DNA from: Kibdelosporangium persicum
GTDB lineage: Bacteria > Actinomycetota > Actinomycetes > Mycobacteriales > Pseudonocardiaceae
NCBI RefSeq assembly: GCF_013280595.1
Contig: NZ_JAAATY010000016.1
Coordinates: 124,001-188,000, forward strand
Length of the DNA stretch: 64,000 bases
Direction: 5' to 3'
The notes beneath the pieces are model-generated. The model made no database searches and had not been told where the DNA came from. It saw only the letters and a list, made by a program, of their open reading frames with translations. This document shows, in pieces, positions 53,557 to 63,970 of the stretch. Each line of letters starts with the position of its first letter. The stretch's first letter is position 1. A program made the position numbers and the translations under genes.

Positions 53557-54647
53557 GCATCCCCCCTGCTCAAGCCTCGTGAGTGTTTATCAGGGTTAGA
53601 ACCCGGATAACCACTCACGAGCATTTCGTGGGCGAAGTGGCAGGCGGAGTGCCGGTCGCCCGGCAGGGGGTGGAAGTCCGGGACCTCCTGGTGGCAGCGG
53701 TCGACCGCCCGGGGACAGCGCGGGTGGAACGGACAGCCCGGCGGGATACGGGTCAGGCTGGGCGGCAGGCCCTTGATCGCCTTCAGGTCCTGGCCCTTCA
53801 GGTCCAGCCGGGGCAGCGACTGCAGCAGCGCCTCGGTGTACGGGTGCGCCGGACCGCGGAACAACGCGTACACGTCCGCCTGTTCGACGATCCGGCCCGC
53901 GTACATCACCGCGATCCGGTCCGCGACCTCGGCCACCACGCCGAGATCGTGGGTGATCAGGATCAGGCCCATGTCACGTTCCCGCTGGATGTCCCGCAGC
54001 AGGTCCATGATCTGCGCCTGCACGGTGACGTCCAGCGCGGTGGTCGGTTCGTCGGCTATCAGCAGTTCCGGGTCCAGCGCCAGCGACATCGCGATCATCG
54101 CGCGCTGCCGCATACCACCGGAGAACTCGTGCGGGTAGCTGCGTACGCGCTGTTTGGCGTGCGGAATCCGCACCAGGTCCAGCAGGTCGATGGCGCCCTT
54201 GCGGGCTTCGGCCCTGGACAGCCCGCGCCGGACCCGCAACTGCTCGGCGATCTGGAAGCCCACGGTGAACACCGGGTTCAGCGCGGACAACGCGTCCTGG
54301 AAGATCATCGCGATGCCCTCGCCGCGGACCTGCATCCGCCGCGCCGGTTTGGCCGAGAGCAGGTCCTCGCCGTGAAACAGGACCTCACCGCCGAGCACCA
54401 CCGCGGGCGGCATGTCGAGGATGCCCATGATGGTCTGCGCGGTGACGCTCTTGCCCGACCCGGATTCGCCGAGCACGGCCAGCGTCTCGCCGGCGTCGAC
54501 GTGGTACGACACGCCGTTGAGCACCTTGGCGACGCCGTCGTTGGTCCGGAACTCCACCCGCAGGTCCTTCACCGCGAGCAACGGCACGGTGTCCGCCGCC
54601 GGTTCGGCGACGAACTCCCCCCGCTCCCCGTCGTACACTGTGGACAC
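53553..54647 (-). CDS. oppD: Oligopeptide ABC transporter ATP-binding protein (OppD/DppD) with a repeat-encoded C terminus
   Basis: 364 residues. Walker A is [15 protein letters not shown], the signature is [15 protein letters not shown], Walker B is [11 protein letters not shown], and the Cys-rich end [20 protein letters not shown] is present. The last 22 residues ([16 protein letters not shown] and onward) are translated from a copy of the palindromic hairpin family at 53576–53621, replacing the usual tail after SACHFAHE. The element therefore inserted near the 3' end without destroying the gene. It begins 9 nt after oppC. Confidence 0.92.
   Translation of the reverse strand: MSTVYDGERGEFVAEPAADTVPLLAVKDLRVEFRTNDGVAKVLNGVSYHVDAGETLAVLGESGSGKSVTAQTIMGILDMPPAVVLGGEVLFHGEDLLSAKPARRMQVRGEGIAMIFQDALSALNPVFTVGFQIAEQLRVRRGLSRAEARKGAIDLLDLVRIPHAKQRVRSYPHEFSGGMRQRAMIAMSLALDPELLIADEPTTALDVTVQAQIMDLLRDIQRERDMGLILITHDLGVVAEVADRIAVMYAGRIVEQADVYALFRGPAHPYTEALLQSLPRLDLKGQDLKAIKGLPPSLTRIPPGCPFHPRCPRAVDRCHQEVPDFHPLPGDRHSACHFAHEMLVSGYPGSNPDKHSRGLSRGDA
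53576..53621. repeat. Palindromic hairpin repeat, copy 4 (inside the oppD coding sequence)
   Basis: 16-bp arms at 53576–53591 and 53606–53621 with one mismatch and a 14-nt loop (AGGGTTAGAACCCG). Unlike the other copies it is not between convergent genes but within an operon, just before the oppF start codon (53556). It would form a hairpin in the mRNA between the two ATPase genes. Confidence 0.92.
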
Positions 54648-54656
54648 TCGCGACTC

Positions 54657-55631
54657 CTACCGTGACTTCGGGTCCAGGGCGTCACGCACCGCGTCGCCGA
54701 GCATGACGAAGGCCAGCACGGTGATCGTCACCAGGCCGGCCGGGAACAGCAGCTCGTGCGGCGAGGTCTGCACGTAGTCCTTGCCGTCGTTGATCATCAC
54801 GCCCCACGACACGACCGGCGGCCGGACACCGATCCCCAGGTACGCCAGGGTCGCTTCGACGGCGATGAACGCGCCGAGCGCGATCGTGGCGTACACCAGC
54901 ACGGGCGCGACGGTGTTGGGCAACATGTGCCGGAAGATGATCCGCCGGGTGCTCGCGCCGAGCGCCCGTGCCGCTTTGACGTAGTCCAGCTGCTTGGCCA
55001 CGATCGTCGCCGACCGCATGATCCGCATGGACACCGGCCAGGACAGCACGCTGATCGACAGGATCACCTGGATCAGGACGGCCGTGCCGCTCGGTTCCGA
55101 GCCGGGCGGGTTGAACGTGGTGAGGATGACGATCGCGCCGAGCACGAACGGCAGCCCCGCGAAGACGTCGCCGAAGCGGGAGATGAACGCGTCGGTCAGC
55201 CGGCCGTAGAACCCGGCGATGATGCCCATCACCGAGCCGATCAGCACGGTCAGCAGCGTCGCGAAGAAGCCGACGAGCAACGTGGCCCTGGCGCCGTGCA
55301 CCGCTCGTGCCCAGATGTCGTAGCCCTGGAACGAATAGCCGAACCACGCCGAGGCGGACGGCGGCTGGCTGGCGAAGTCCAGGTTGTTGTAGTCCGCCGG
55401 CCGTGCGGTGAACAGGCTCGGGAACGCCGCCATCAGCACGACGACCAGGATGATCACCGCGGAGATGGCGAACATCGGCTTGCGGCGCAACTGGTGCCAC
55501 GCGTCGCCCCACAGGCTGCGGGGTTTGCGTTGCCGCTCATCGCTTTGCGTCGTCGCCAGGTCGGCGACCTCGGCACTGGCGAAACTCTCCAGCGCCGGCC
55601 CGCCCCCTCCGACGGAACCTGGGTCAGTCAT
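54657..55631 (-). CDS. oppC: Oligopeptide ABC transporter permease (OppC/DppC)
   Basis: 324 residues. A cytosolic N terminus with the OppC_N segment (RKPRSLWGDAWHQLRRKPMF) leads into six helices. The coupling EAA motif appears as DYVKAARALGASTRRIIFRHMLP. Start overlaps oppB's stop by 8 nt. Together with OppB it forms the channel for peptides. Confidence 0.93.
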   Translation of the reverse strand: MTDPGSVGGGGPALESFASAEVADLATTQSDERQRKPRSLWGDAWHQLRRKPMFAISAVIILVVVLMAAFPSLFTARPADYNNLDFASQPPSASAWFGYSFQGYDIWARAVHGARATLLVGFFATLLTVLIGSVMGIIAGFYGRLTDAFISRFGDVFAGLPFVLGAIVILTTFNPPGSEPSGTAVLIQVILSISVLSWPVSMRIMRSATIVAKQLDYVKAARALGASTRRIIFRHMLPNTVAPVLVYATIALGAFIAVEATLAYLGIGVRPPVVSWGVMINDGKDYVQTSPHELLFPAGLVTITVLAFVMLGDAVRDALDPKSR

Positions 55632-56550
55632 AGCGGATCCTCGGGTCGAGAACGGCGTACAACAGGTCCACGATCAGGCTCATCAGCAGGTACACCAGCA
55701 CCAGCAGGGTCACGATGGTGGTCACCATGACGCCTTCCTTCTCCGCGATGTTGCGGAAGATCAGCCCGCCGATACCGTTGATGTTGAACACGCCCTCGGT
55801 CACGATCGCGCCGCCCATCAGCGAACCGAGGTCGGTGCCGAGGAACGTGACCACCGGGATGGCCGAGTTGCGCAACAGGTGCACGAACACCACGCGACGG
55901 CCCGGCTGGCCCTTGGCGATCGCCGTACGGACGTAGTCCGCGTGCTTGTTCTCGGTGATGCTGGTACGCGTCAGCCTTGTCACGTAAGCCATCGAGATGC
56001 TGCCGAGGACGAACCCCGGCACGATCAGCTCACCCCACGTGGCCTGCGCGGACACCGTCGGATCGATGATCCCCCACTCCACGCCGAGCAGGATCTGCAG
56101 CACCGAGCCGGTGACGAAGGTCGGCAGCGAGATCAGGAACAGCGTCGAGACCAGCACCAGGTTGTCCAGGTAGCCCCGGCCGCGGATGCCGGTCACGACA
56201 CCGGCGACCACGCCGATGACGATCTGGATCAGCAGGGCCACGATCGCCAGCCGGACGGTGATCGGTGCGGAGTTCAGCAGCTGCTCCGAAATGGACACTC
56301 CGCTGAACGTCTCGCCGAGGTTGCCGGTGAGGACCTTGCCCAGGTAGGTGAAGTACTGCACGACCAGCGGATCGTTCAACCCGTAGCGTTCGGTCATCAG
56401 CGACACGAACGTGTCCGGGCACTGCCGTTCACCGCACTTGCCCGCGAACGGGTCACCGGGCACCGCCCACACCAGCGTGTAGACGATGAACGTGGTGCCA
56501 AGGAAGACCGGGACGAACTGGAGCAGCCGCCGCAGCAGGTAGCGACCCAT
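55624..56550 (-). CDS. oppB: Oligopeptide ABC transporter permease (OppB/DppB)
   Basis: 308 residues from the ATG at 56550, with GGGAGGCG upstream; an upstream ATG at 56640 has no support. Starts MGRYLLRRLLQFVPVFLG, the normal OppB opening. A periplasmic-side loop contains AGKCGERQCPDTF with two cysteines. The EAA-type coupling motif is DYVRTAIAKGQPGRRVVFVHLLRN. Six helices. Confidence 0.93.
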   Translation of the reverse strand: MGRYLLRRLLQFVPVFLGTTFIVYTLVWAVPGDPFAGKCGERQCPDTFVSLMTERYGLNDPLVVQYFTYLGKVLTGNLGETFSGVSISEQLLNSAPITVRLAIVALLIQIVIGVVAGVVTGIRGRGYLDNLVLVSTLFLISLPTFVTGSVLQILLGVEWGIIDPTVSAQATWGELIVPGFVLGSISMAYVTRLTRTSITENKHADYVRTAIAKGQPGRRVVFVHLLRNSAIPVVTFLGTDLGSLMGGAIVTEGVFNINGIGGLIFRNIAEKEGVMVTTIVTLLVLVYLLMSLIVDLLYAVLDPRIRYD

Positions 56551-56565
56551 CACGCCTCCCTGAAG

Positions 56566-56649
56566 AGATCGACACCGGAGAGATCGACCCGAAAAGATCG
56601 ACACCGAACAGACCACCAGGCCGGATCTCTGGTGTGCCACGAGACCCGG
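56566..56649 (-). promoter_or_regulatory. oppA–oppB intergenic region: three short repeats and an attenuator-like hairpin
   Basis: Three near-identical AGATCGAC(A/C)CCG units start at 56566, 56581 and 56595. A hairpin follows at 56621–56649 on the plus strand (CCGGATCTCTGG with CCACGAGACCCGG, one mismatch and one bulge). In minus-strand order the hairpin comes directly after oppA. Such stem-loops commonly let the binding protein be made in excess over the membrane components. Confidence 0.5.
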
Positions 56650-56667
56650 CCCGGGTGTGCGGATCGG

Positions 56668-58317
56668 TCAGCCGTTGCCCTTGACCGTGACCGACGCGTA
56701 CTCCAGTCGCCGCTTGAAGCTCATCGTCGCGGTCGCCAGGTTGTCCGACCTGGCGCCGACTCCGCGTTCCATCCAGAGCGGGATGCTCGGGAAGTACGTC
56801 GGCAACAGGCGGTGCGCCTGCTGGTAGAGCCTGATCGCCTCGGCCCGGTCGGCTGTCGCGTCCGCCTGCGCCAGCAGCGCGTCCAGCTGCGGGTTGGACG
56901 TCTTGGAGTCGTTGGACGAACCGCCGGTGCGGTGCAACGGGTTGAGGAAGTTCTCGATCTCCGCGTAGTCCGCGCCCCAGTCGGACCGGCCGAGGCCGGT
57001 CAGCTTGCTGCCGTCGATGATGTTGCGGAACTCACCGAAGTTGGTGGCGCCGACGAACGTGCACTCCACGCCGATCGCGTTCTTGATGCTGTTGCACGCG
57101 GCCTCCAGCGGCTCCTTGCGGCCACCGTCCGAGTTGGACTGGATGGTGATCTTGCCGCTGTGCCCGGAACGGGCGTAGTACTCCTTGGCCTTGGCCGGGT
57201 CGTACTCGCAGAACTCGCCGCACACGCCCTTCTCGTAGCCCTCGATGTTGTCGTTGACCCAGCCGTCGGCGGGCACGTACGTGTCGGCCAGCACGGTCTT
57301 GGTGATCTGGTCCCGGTTGACCGCCAGTGCGATCGCCTTCCGCAGGTCGAGACTGCCGTACTCCGGCAGGTAACTCGGCACGGTCAGGGTGGAGATCGAC
57401 AGCAGCTTCGCGGTCAGCAGCCGGTCCCCCAGCTCGGTCTTGTACTTGCCGCCCGCCTTGGCCGACGGCGGCAGCGTCTCGATGAAGTCCAACTGGCCCG
57501 AGAGCAGGTCCTTGTACGCGGCCTCCTGCTGCGAGTAGATCTTGATGACCAGGTTGCGGAACTTGACCTTCTTCTGGTCGAGCGGGAACTCGTCGTTGCG
57601 GGTCATCCTGATCTCGACGTTCGGGGTGAACGACACGAACTTCAGCGGCCCGTTGCCGATCGGGTTCTTGGCGAACGCCTCCGGATCGGCGAAGAACTTG
57701 TCCGGCAACGGGGCGAACGGGGTGTACCCGATGACGGTGGTGAACACCGAGAACGGCGCCTTCAGGGTGATCTCGAACTCGTGGTCGCCGATGACCTTGA
57801 GGCCCTTCATCGTCTTCGACGCGGGCGTCGGCGGTTTCTGCGGCCCGGACGCGCCGTCCGGGTCCTTGGTGTAGACGTCGTCGAAACCGTCGATCTGCTT
57901 GAACCAGGTCGCGCTCAGCTGGGCGTTCGGGCCGTAGGCGCCCCAGTTCCACGCGTCGACGAAGTTCTTGGCCTTGACCTCGGTGCCGTCGTGGAACTTC
58001 CACCCCTTGCGCAGCTTGACGTTGTAGACCTTCTTGTCGGCCGACGTGATCGACTCGGCGACCTGGTCGAACGGCCTGCCGTCGTCCGCCCCGTACCCGA
58101 CCAGCTGCGAGTACAGGCCCTCCTGCATCTTGGCGGACCCGGCGTCCGTGGCGTTGGCGGGCAGCATGTTGCCCGGCGGATTGGTGCCGTAGATCGAGAT
58201 CGTGGCGTCGGCGGTCGCGTTGCCCGCCGGGGCGCCGCCTCCGCCTCCGCCACAACCGGTGAGAACCAAAGCGATCGTCAACGGCGCGGCCGTGAGCGCC
58301 ACCGCCTTTGAGCCCAT
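56668..58317 (-). CDS. oppA: Oligopeptide-binding lipoprotein (OppA/DppA, SBP family 5)
   Basis: 549 residues from the ATG at 58317, with GGGAGGACT upstream. The lipobox LVLTGC ends the signal peptide, followed by a Gly-rich linker; the mature protein is therefore lipid-anchored outside the membrane. The family-5 signature includes KLRKGWKFHDGTEVKAKNF and DLRKAIALAVNRDQI. It captures peptides for OppBCDF. It is the first gene of the seven-gene operon; the 134-bp gap to ppx (58318–58451) would hold the promoter. No operator was recognised there. Confidence 0.93.
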   Translation of the reverse strand: MGSKAVALTAAPLTIALVLTGCGGGGGGAPAGNATADATISIYGTNPPGNMLPANATDAGSAKMQEGLYSQLVGYGADDGRPFDQVAESITSADKKVYNVKLRKGWKFHDGTEVKAKNFVDAWNWGAYGPNAQLSATWFKQIDGFDDVYTKDPDGASGPQKPPTPASKTMKGLKVIGDHEFEITLKAPFSVFTTVIGYTPFAPLPDKFFADPEAFAKNPIGNGPLKFVSFTPNVEIRMTRNDEFPLDQKKVKFRNLVIKIYSQQEAAYKDLLSGQLDFIETLPPSAKAGGKYKTELGDRLLTAKLLSISTLTVPSYLPEYGSLDLRKAIALAVNRDQITKTVLADTYVPADGWVNDNIEGYEKGVCGEFCEYDPAKAKEYYARSGHSGKITIQSNSDGGRKEPLEAACNSIKNAIGVECTFVGATNFGEFRNIIDGSKLTGLGRSDWGADYAEIENFLNPLHRTGGSSNDSKTSNPQLDALLAQADATADRAEAIRLYQQAHRLLPTYFPSIPLWMERGVGARSDNLATATMSFKRRLEYASVTVKGNG

Positions 58318-58451
58318 GGAGTCCTCCCGTCCCGAAGTGTGAGAGGACGCTAACGTGGGCGCGGAGTGCCTTTCAGGACACACGCAGTCACAAAAGCGTG
58401 ACGATGTTGGACAGTCACCCACATGGCTTAGTTCTTCGGACGGGAACGCCG

Positions 58452-59396
58452 TCACAACTGTGAAAGGGCGATACCGTCCAGAATGTCGTGTTCACTCACG
58501 GTGAGCTCGTCGACCCCGGTCAGCCGCTCGGCCAGCACCTGGAAGATCAGGCTGCCGCCGCCGATCACGTCCACCCGGCCCGGGTGGATGACCGGGTTCG
58601 CGGCCCGCTGCTCGTGGTTGAGCGCGAGCAACTGCTCGCTCGTCTCGATGAGCTTCGGCTTGGCGATCCGGGACAGGTGGATCGCGTCGGAGTCGTACTC
58701 CGGCAGCCCCAGGGCGATCGCGGCCATCGTGGTCGCGGTGCCCGCCACGCCGATCCACGTCTTGGCCTCGTCCACCGGCACGGTGTCGAACGCGGCCCGC
58801 AGCACCTGCCTGGCCAGTTCGCGTGCCTCCGTGATCTCCGCGGCGGTCGGCGGATCGCTGCGCAGGCACCGTTCGGTGATCCGGACGCACCCGATGTCGG
58901 TCGACCGCGCGGCCTTCGGCGTCGCCTTCACGCCGTCCCACGTGCCCAGCACGAGCTCGGTCGACCCGCCGCCGACGTCCACGACGAGGAACGGGCCGTC
59001 CGCCGGGTCGAGGTCGCCGACCGCGCCGGTGAACGCCAGCGCGGCCTCCTCGTCCCCGGAGATCACCTCGGCGGGCGCGCCGAGCAGCTGCTCGGTCATG
59101 CCGAAGAAGTCGTCCCGGTTGCTCGCGTCCCGTGTCGCCGACGTCGCCACCATCCGGACGCTCTCGGCGCCCTTGCGACGCAGGATGGCGGTGTAGTCGG
59201 CGAGCGCGACCCTGGTGCGCTCCAACGCGTCCGGATTCAGCGTCCCGGTCGCGTCGACGCCCTGGCCGAGCCGGACCACTCGCTGCTCGCGGTGGACGTC
59301 ACGCAACCAGGACGTGCCATCGTCCCGTTTGGTCACGTCCGCGACGAGCAGACGGATCGAGTTAGTCCCACAGTCGATGGCGGCAACCCTTGGCAT
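58452..59396 (-). CDS. ppx: Exopolyphosphatase/pppGpp phosphatase (Ppx/GppA)
   Basis: 314 residues from the ATG at 59396. ASKHA-fold motifs: AAIDCGTNSIRLLVADV (phosphate 1) and FLVVDVGGGSTELVLG (phosphate 2), with catalytic-type Glu in SGDEEAALAF. It is the short form without the C-terminal HD domain, as in M. tuberculosis Rv1026. It hydrolyses polyphosphate and/or pppGpp. It lies 10 nt after the transglycosylase stop, in the eno–divIC–DUF501 neighbourhood. Confidence 0.9.
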   Translation of the reverse strand: MPRVAAIDCGTNSIRLLVADVTKRDDGTSWLRDVHREQRVVRLGQGVDATGTLNPDALERTRVALADYTAILRRKGAESVRMVATSATRDASNRDDFFGMTEQLLGAPAEVISGDEEAALAFTGAVGDLDPADGPFLVVDVGGGSTELVLGTWDGVKATPKAARSTDIGCVRITERCLRSDPPTAAEITEARELARQVLRAAFDTVPVDEAKTWIGVAGTATTMAAIALGLPEYDSDAIHLSRIAKPKLIETSEQLLALNHEQRAANPVIHPGRVDVIGGGSLIFQVLAERLTGVDELTVSEHDILDGIALSQL

Positions 59397-59406
59397 GGTC
59401 GCCAAT

Positions 59407-60675
59407 CTACTTGCAGGGATCTTCCGCTTCACCCGCACTGGCCGGGCTCGTGCCGGTCGACGGCTGCTGCGCGTCCGAGGAGCCAGCCGGAGCGCTCGTC
59501 GTCGAACTGGACGAGGTGGTCGGCGTGCTGGGCTGCGTGCTCGGCTCGCACGTCGGCGTGGTCGTCGTCGGCGTGGTGGTTGTCGGTGTGGTCGTCGTCG
59601 GCGTGGTCGTCGGCGGGTTGGTCGGGTGGACCGTCGTCGGCTTCGTCGGCGGGTTGCTCGGCGGGTTCGGCGTGATCGTCGTTTCCGTCGTCGGCAGCGA
59701 CGGGGTCGGCGTGGGAGTCGGCGTCGGCGACGGGGTCGTCGCGGTCGGCGTCTGCTGCGCCGGGGTGCCCGCGGCCTGGACCGCCGGGTTGGTCACGCCT
59801 GAGGTGACGCCGAGGCCGTCCGGGATGACCGACACACCGGACTCGTAGGCCTTCGCCCAGAGCAGGACGGTCCGCACGTAGCTGTCGGAGTGGTTGTAGC
59901 GGAAGACCGCGATCGCGCGCTGCTGGTCGTTGCTCATGTCGAGCCCGCCGGAGCACAGGTACTTGCCTGCCGAGAGCGCCGCGTCGAACATGTTGTGCGG
60001 GTTGTTCACGCCGTCGCCGTTGGCGTCGGAGGCGTAGGCCTTCCACGTGCCCGGGATGAACTGGAACGGACCGACCGCGCGGTCCCACTGGAGGTCGCCG
60101 TCGAGCTGGCCGCCGTCGGTGTCCTGGATCGCGGCGAACCCGGCTCCGTTGAGCACCGGGCCGAGGATCCGGTCGGCGGTGTTGCCCTTGGCGTCGTACT
60201 GGCCACGCCCGTGGTTCGACTCGATCCGGCCGATACTCGCCAGCAGGGACCAGTGCATCTTGCAGGCCGGCTGGGACGTGCCCAGCATCGTCGCGGCCTT
60301 CTGGTACGCCTCGAGCGCCTTGCCGGGGATGCCGAGCGGGCCACTCGGCGTGCTCAGCGGGTCGCCACTGGACGCCAGCGCGCCCGGGTCACCCGCGATG
60401 CGAAGTAACTCGTCCGACAGGCCGTCCACCTCGGGAAGCTGGCCGCTCGCGCCGAGATCCTCCAGGTCGATCCCGAAGAAACCACGGCCGAGACCGTTGG
60501 CCAACGGCGTGATGGAGTCGTCCCGCACGCTCCACCCGGCGACGGTATCGCCCGCTAAAGCGGCCGGCACCAGCAACAATGCCGCGGTCACCGCCGCCAG
60601 TCCACGCTTGCGCCGTAAGTAGCGCAGCATCTTCCGTCGGGCAGCCCTATTCGCAGGCGCTGGCACGAACGACAC
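59407..60675 (-). CDS. Exported lytic murein transglycosylase with Thr/Pro-rich tail
   Basis: 422 residues from the GTG at 60675, with GGGAGG upstream (an in-frame ATG at 60630 is the alternative). A basic N terminus and one helix (LAAVTAALLLVPAALAG) give export. The SLT-type domain (about 115–285) includes IGRIESNHGR with the catalytic Glu, and QWDRAVGPFQFIPGTWKAY. From residue 300 to the end it is PT/TPTTTT-rich, probably a wall-spanning linker. It cuts peptidoglycan glycan strands. The place resembles lpqU beside eno in mycobacteria. Confidence 0.88.
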   Translation of the reverse strand: MSFVPAPANRAARRKMLRYLRRKRGLAAVTAALLLVPAALAGDTVAGWSVRDDSITPLANGLGRGFFGIDLEDLGASGQLPEVDGLSDELLRIAGDPGALASSGDPLSTPSGPLGIPGKALEAYQKAATMLGTSQPACKMHWSLLASIGRIESNHGRGQYDAKGNTADRILGPVLNGAGFAAIQDTDGGQLDGDLQWDRAVGPFQFIPGTWKAYASDANGDGVNNPHNMFDAALSAGKYLCSGGLDMSNDQQRAIAVFRYNHSDSYVRTVLLWAKAYESGVSVIPDGLGVTSGVTNPAVQAAGTPAQQTPTATTPSPTPTPTPTPSLPTTETTITPNPPSNPPTKPTTVHPTNPPTTTPTTTTPTTTTPTTTTPTCEPSTQPSTPTTSSSSTTSAPAGSSDAQQPSTGTSPASAGEAEDPCK

Positions 60676-60942
60676 GGACCCGGCCTCCCGGCTCTCTCGG
60701 CTCTCCTGTGGCTCCGGTCCTAGCGTGCCTCATCCGGGCCGAGTTTTCACCGGCCTTTGGTCTTTTCGGAGCAATGCGGTGTTTTTTGTCCTCGCTGCGC
60801 TCCGGACGGGCTTCGTCGCCAGAGCCGGCCGTTTCCACCCCGTCCCACGCCGCCGACACCGCTGAAGTGCCTGCTCAGCGCTGCTGTCGGGGCGGCGTCG
60901 GGCGTGTTGCGTGGCGTAACCGACCGGCGCGACAAAGCCGGT

Positions 60943-60960
60943 GCTGTCGATATCGACAGC
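60943..60960. promoter_or_regulatory. 18-bp perfect palindrome in the gap between DUF501 and the transglycosylase gene
   Basis: GCTGTCGATATCGACAGC is fully self-complementary. It lies 60 nt downstream of the DUF501 stop and about 268 nt upstream of the transglycosylase start, on the minus strand. The 344-bp gap 60676–61019 shows no gene; this palindrome is its only clear element. Confidence 0.5.
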
Positions 60961-61019
60961 CCTCGCCTTTCATCCCTCGTTAACGGCCGGGCAGTGTTCG
61001 ACGGTCCTCGCCGACCACA

Positions 61020-61523
61020 TCAGGATTCGGCGGTCGACGCCGCACAGTCCCCGGCGGGCCACTGGTCCGCGATCAGGCGCAGGGTCTCGTCGCCGAACGG
61101 ATTCACGCCAGGTCCGCAGGCCAGGGCATGGGCCACGTGGACGTGCAGGCACTTCACCCGGCCAGGCATGCCGCCCGCGCTGACCTGCGTGCCGAGCGAT
61201 TCGATCTCGTCACGCTGGGCCAGGTACGACCAGTGTGCCTGCTCGTAGGCCTGCGCCAGCTGCTCGTCCTCGGCCAGCCGCGCGGTCATCTCCTTCATCA
61301 CGCCCTCGGCCTCGAGCGTGCTGCACAGCGACGTCAGCCGCGGGCACGTCAGGTAGTAGAGCGTGGGGAACGGCGTGCCGTCCTCCAACCTGGGGTTGGT
61401 CTGCACGACCGCGACGTGACCACTGGGGCACCGGGCGGCGACCGCACGCAACGCGCGCGGCGGCCGGCCGAGCTGGCTCGCCACGACCGCGCGGTCGGCC
61501 TCGGTGACTGGCTCGAACTGCAC
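61020..61523 (-). CDS. DUF501 protein
   Basis: 167 residues from the GTG at 61523, directly abutting the divIC stop. Conserved features are CPSGHVAVVQTNPRLEDGTPFPTLYYLTCP and the later HVHVAHALACGPGVNPFGDE, which are DUF501 hallmarks in actinobacteria (M. tuberculosis Rv1025). Several Cys/His pairs suggest metal binding. Function unknown; always next to divIC and eno. Confidence 0.9.
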   Translation of the reverse strand: MQFEPVTEADRAVVASQLGRPPRALRAVAARCPSGHVAVVQTNPRLEDGTPFPTLYYLTCPRLTSLCSTLEAEGVMKEMTARLAEDEQLAQAYEQAHWSYLAQRDEIESLGTQVSAGGMPGRVKCLHVHVAHALACGPGVNPFGDETLRLIADQWPAGDCAASTAES

Positions 61524-62164
61524 CTATCTACTTTCCTTGATCGAATCCCAGAGCGACTGGAACCACGGCTCCTGCGGCCCGGCAGGGGCGGCGGGCGGCT
61601 CACCGGACTGCGTACCGACGTCACCCGGCAGCTGCACCATGTACGGGGTCTCCCCCGGCATCACGTACCGCAGCCGCCTGCGCGCCTCGGCCTGGATCTG
61701 CGCCGGGTCGGACAGCTGGGCCTTGCGCTGCTCCAGCTGGTCGACCTGGGCCCGCAGCTCGGCCTGACGGCGCTCCTGCGTGGCCACCTCGTCCCGCTGG
61801 GAGAGGTACGTCCGTAACGGAACGGCGATCGACAACGCCAACGCACAGACCACGGTCGCCACCACGGCCGCACGGCGCGTGGTCGTCTGGCCCATCAGGT
61901 TCTTCGCGAACCGGGAGCGCGGCTTGGCCACCGGACGCCTGCGGGGCGTCTCCGGCCTGGTCCGCGGCGTTGTCTCCGGCTTGTCCGCCGCGTCGGAACG
62001 CCGTCCCGGCCGGGCGCGCCGGCCAGGACGTTCCGCGCCGTCGGGTTTGTCCGGTGTACCGGACTTGTCCGGCTTGGCCGACCTGGCGAACCCGCGCGTG
62101 AACCGGCCACGCCGCGAAGCTGAGCGCTCCGGGCGCTGCGGACCCTCGCCGGGTTCGTCAGCCA

Positions 62165-62165
<1 letters not shown>
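61524..62165 (-). CDS. divIC: FtsB/DivIC-family septum formation initiator
   Basis: 213 residues. A long disordered, Arg/Pro-rich cytosolic N terminus (1–95) leads to one transmembrane helix (about 103–122, AAVVATVVCALALSIAVPL), then an extracytoplasmic coiled coil (QERRQAELRAQVDQLEQRK) and the tail LRYVMPGETPYMV typical of the family. It joins the divisome with FtsQ/FtsL. Its start codon overlaps the eno stop by one nucleotide. Confidence 0.92.
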
Positions 62166-63490
<1,325 letters not shown>

Positions 63491-63592
63491 CTAGTCGTGC
63501 TGGGGAACGCCGCTGTTGAAGGCACGGTTGTGCGTGGATGAACGGTGCCGGGGATTGGCCTCGACGCGGGAGAGATCCGTAAAGTTGAGTGG

Positions 63593-63970
63593 ATGAGCGA
63601 CATGGTGGCGGCGTTCCGGCAGGCCGAACAGCTTGTAGCCATGCGCAGACCTCTCGACGCACTGGCGGCACTGGCGCCGGTCCTGGAGGCCGAGGCGGAC
63701 AAACCGAGCGTGCAACTGCTGGCCGGACGCGCATACCTGGGCTCCGCCCAGCTGAGGCGAGCCGAGGAAGCCTTCCGCAAGGTGATCGAACTCGACCCGA
63801 ACGACCACTACGCCCACTTCGCCCTCGGCCGGGCCTTACAGCGGCAGAGCCGCTTCACCGAGGCACGGCTCCAGTTGAAGTTAGCGACGGCGATGCACCC
63901 GGTGCCGGAGTACCAGGAAGCGTTGAGCGAGGTCAACGCCCGCATCGCCCTGAACGAGGACGTGGACTAG
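63593..63970 (+). CDS. Tetratricopeptide-repeat protein
   Basis: 125 residues from the ATG at 63593. Three TPR-like helix pairs are visible (LAALAPVLEAEADKPSVQLL; AEEAFRKVIELDPNDHYAHF; ARLQLKLATAMHPVPEYQEA). Cytosolic protein-binding role; function unknown. It is divergent from eno, with starts 141 nt apart. Only 30 nt remain to the window edge. Confidence 0.85.
   Translation: MSDMVAAFRQAEQLVAMRRPLDALAALAPVLEAEADKPSVQLLAGRAYLGSAQLRRAEEAFRKVIELDPNDHYAHFALGRALQRQSRFTEARLQLKLATAMHPVPEYQEALSEVNARIALNEDVD

Noticed and set aside
55408-58311. 967-residue plus-strand open frame
   Set aside because: Antisense to oppA–oppC; composition Arg/His/Val-rich without domains.
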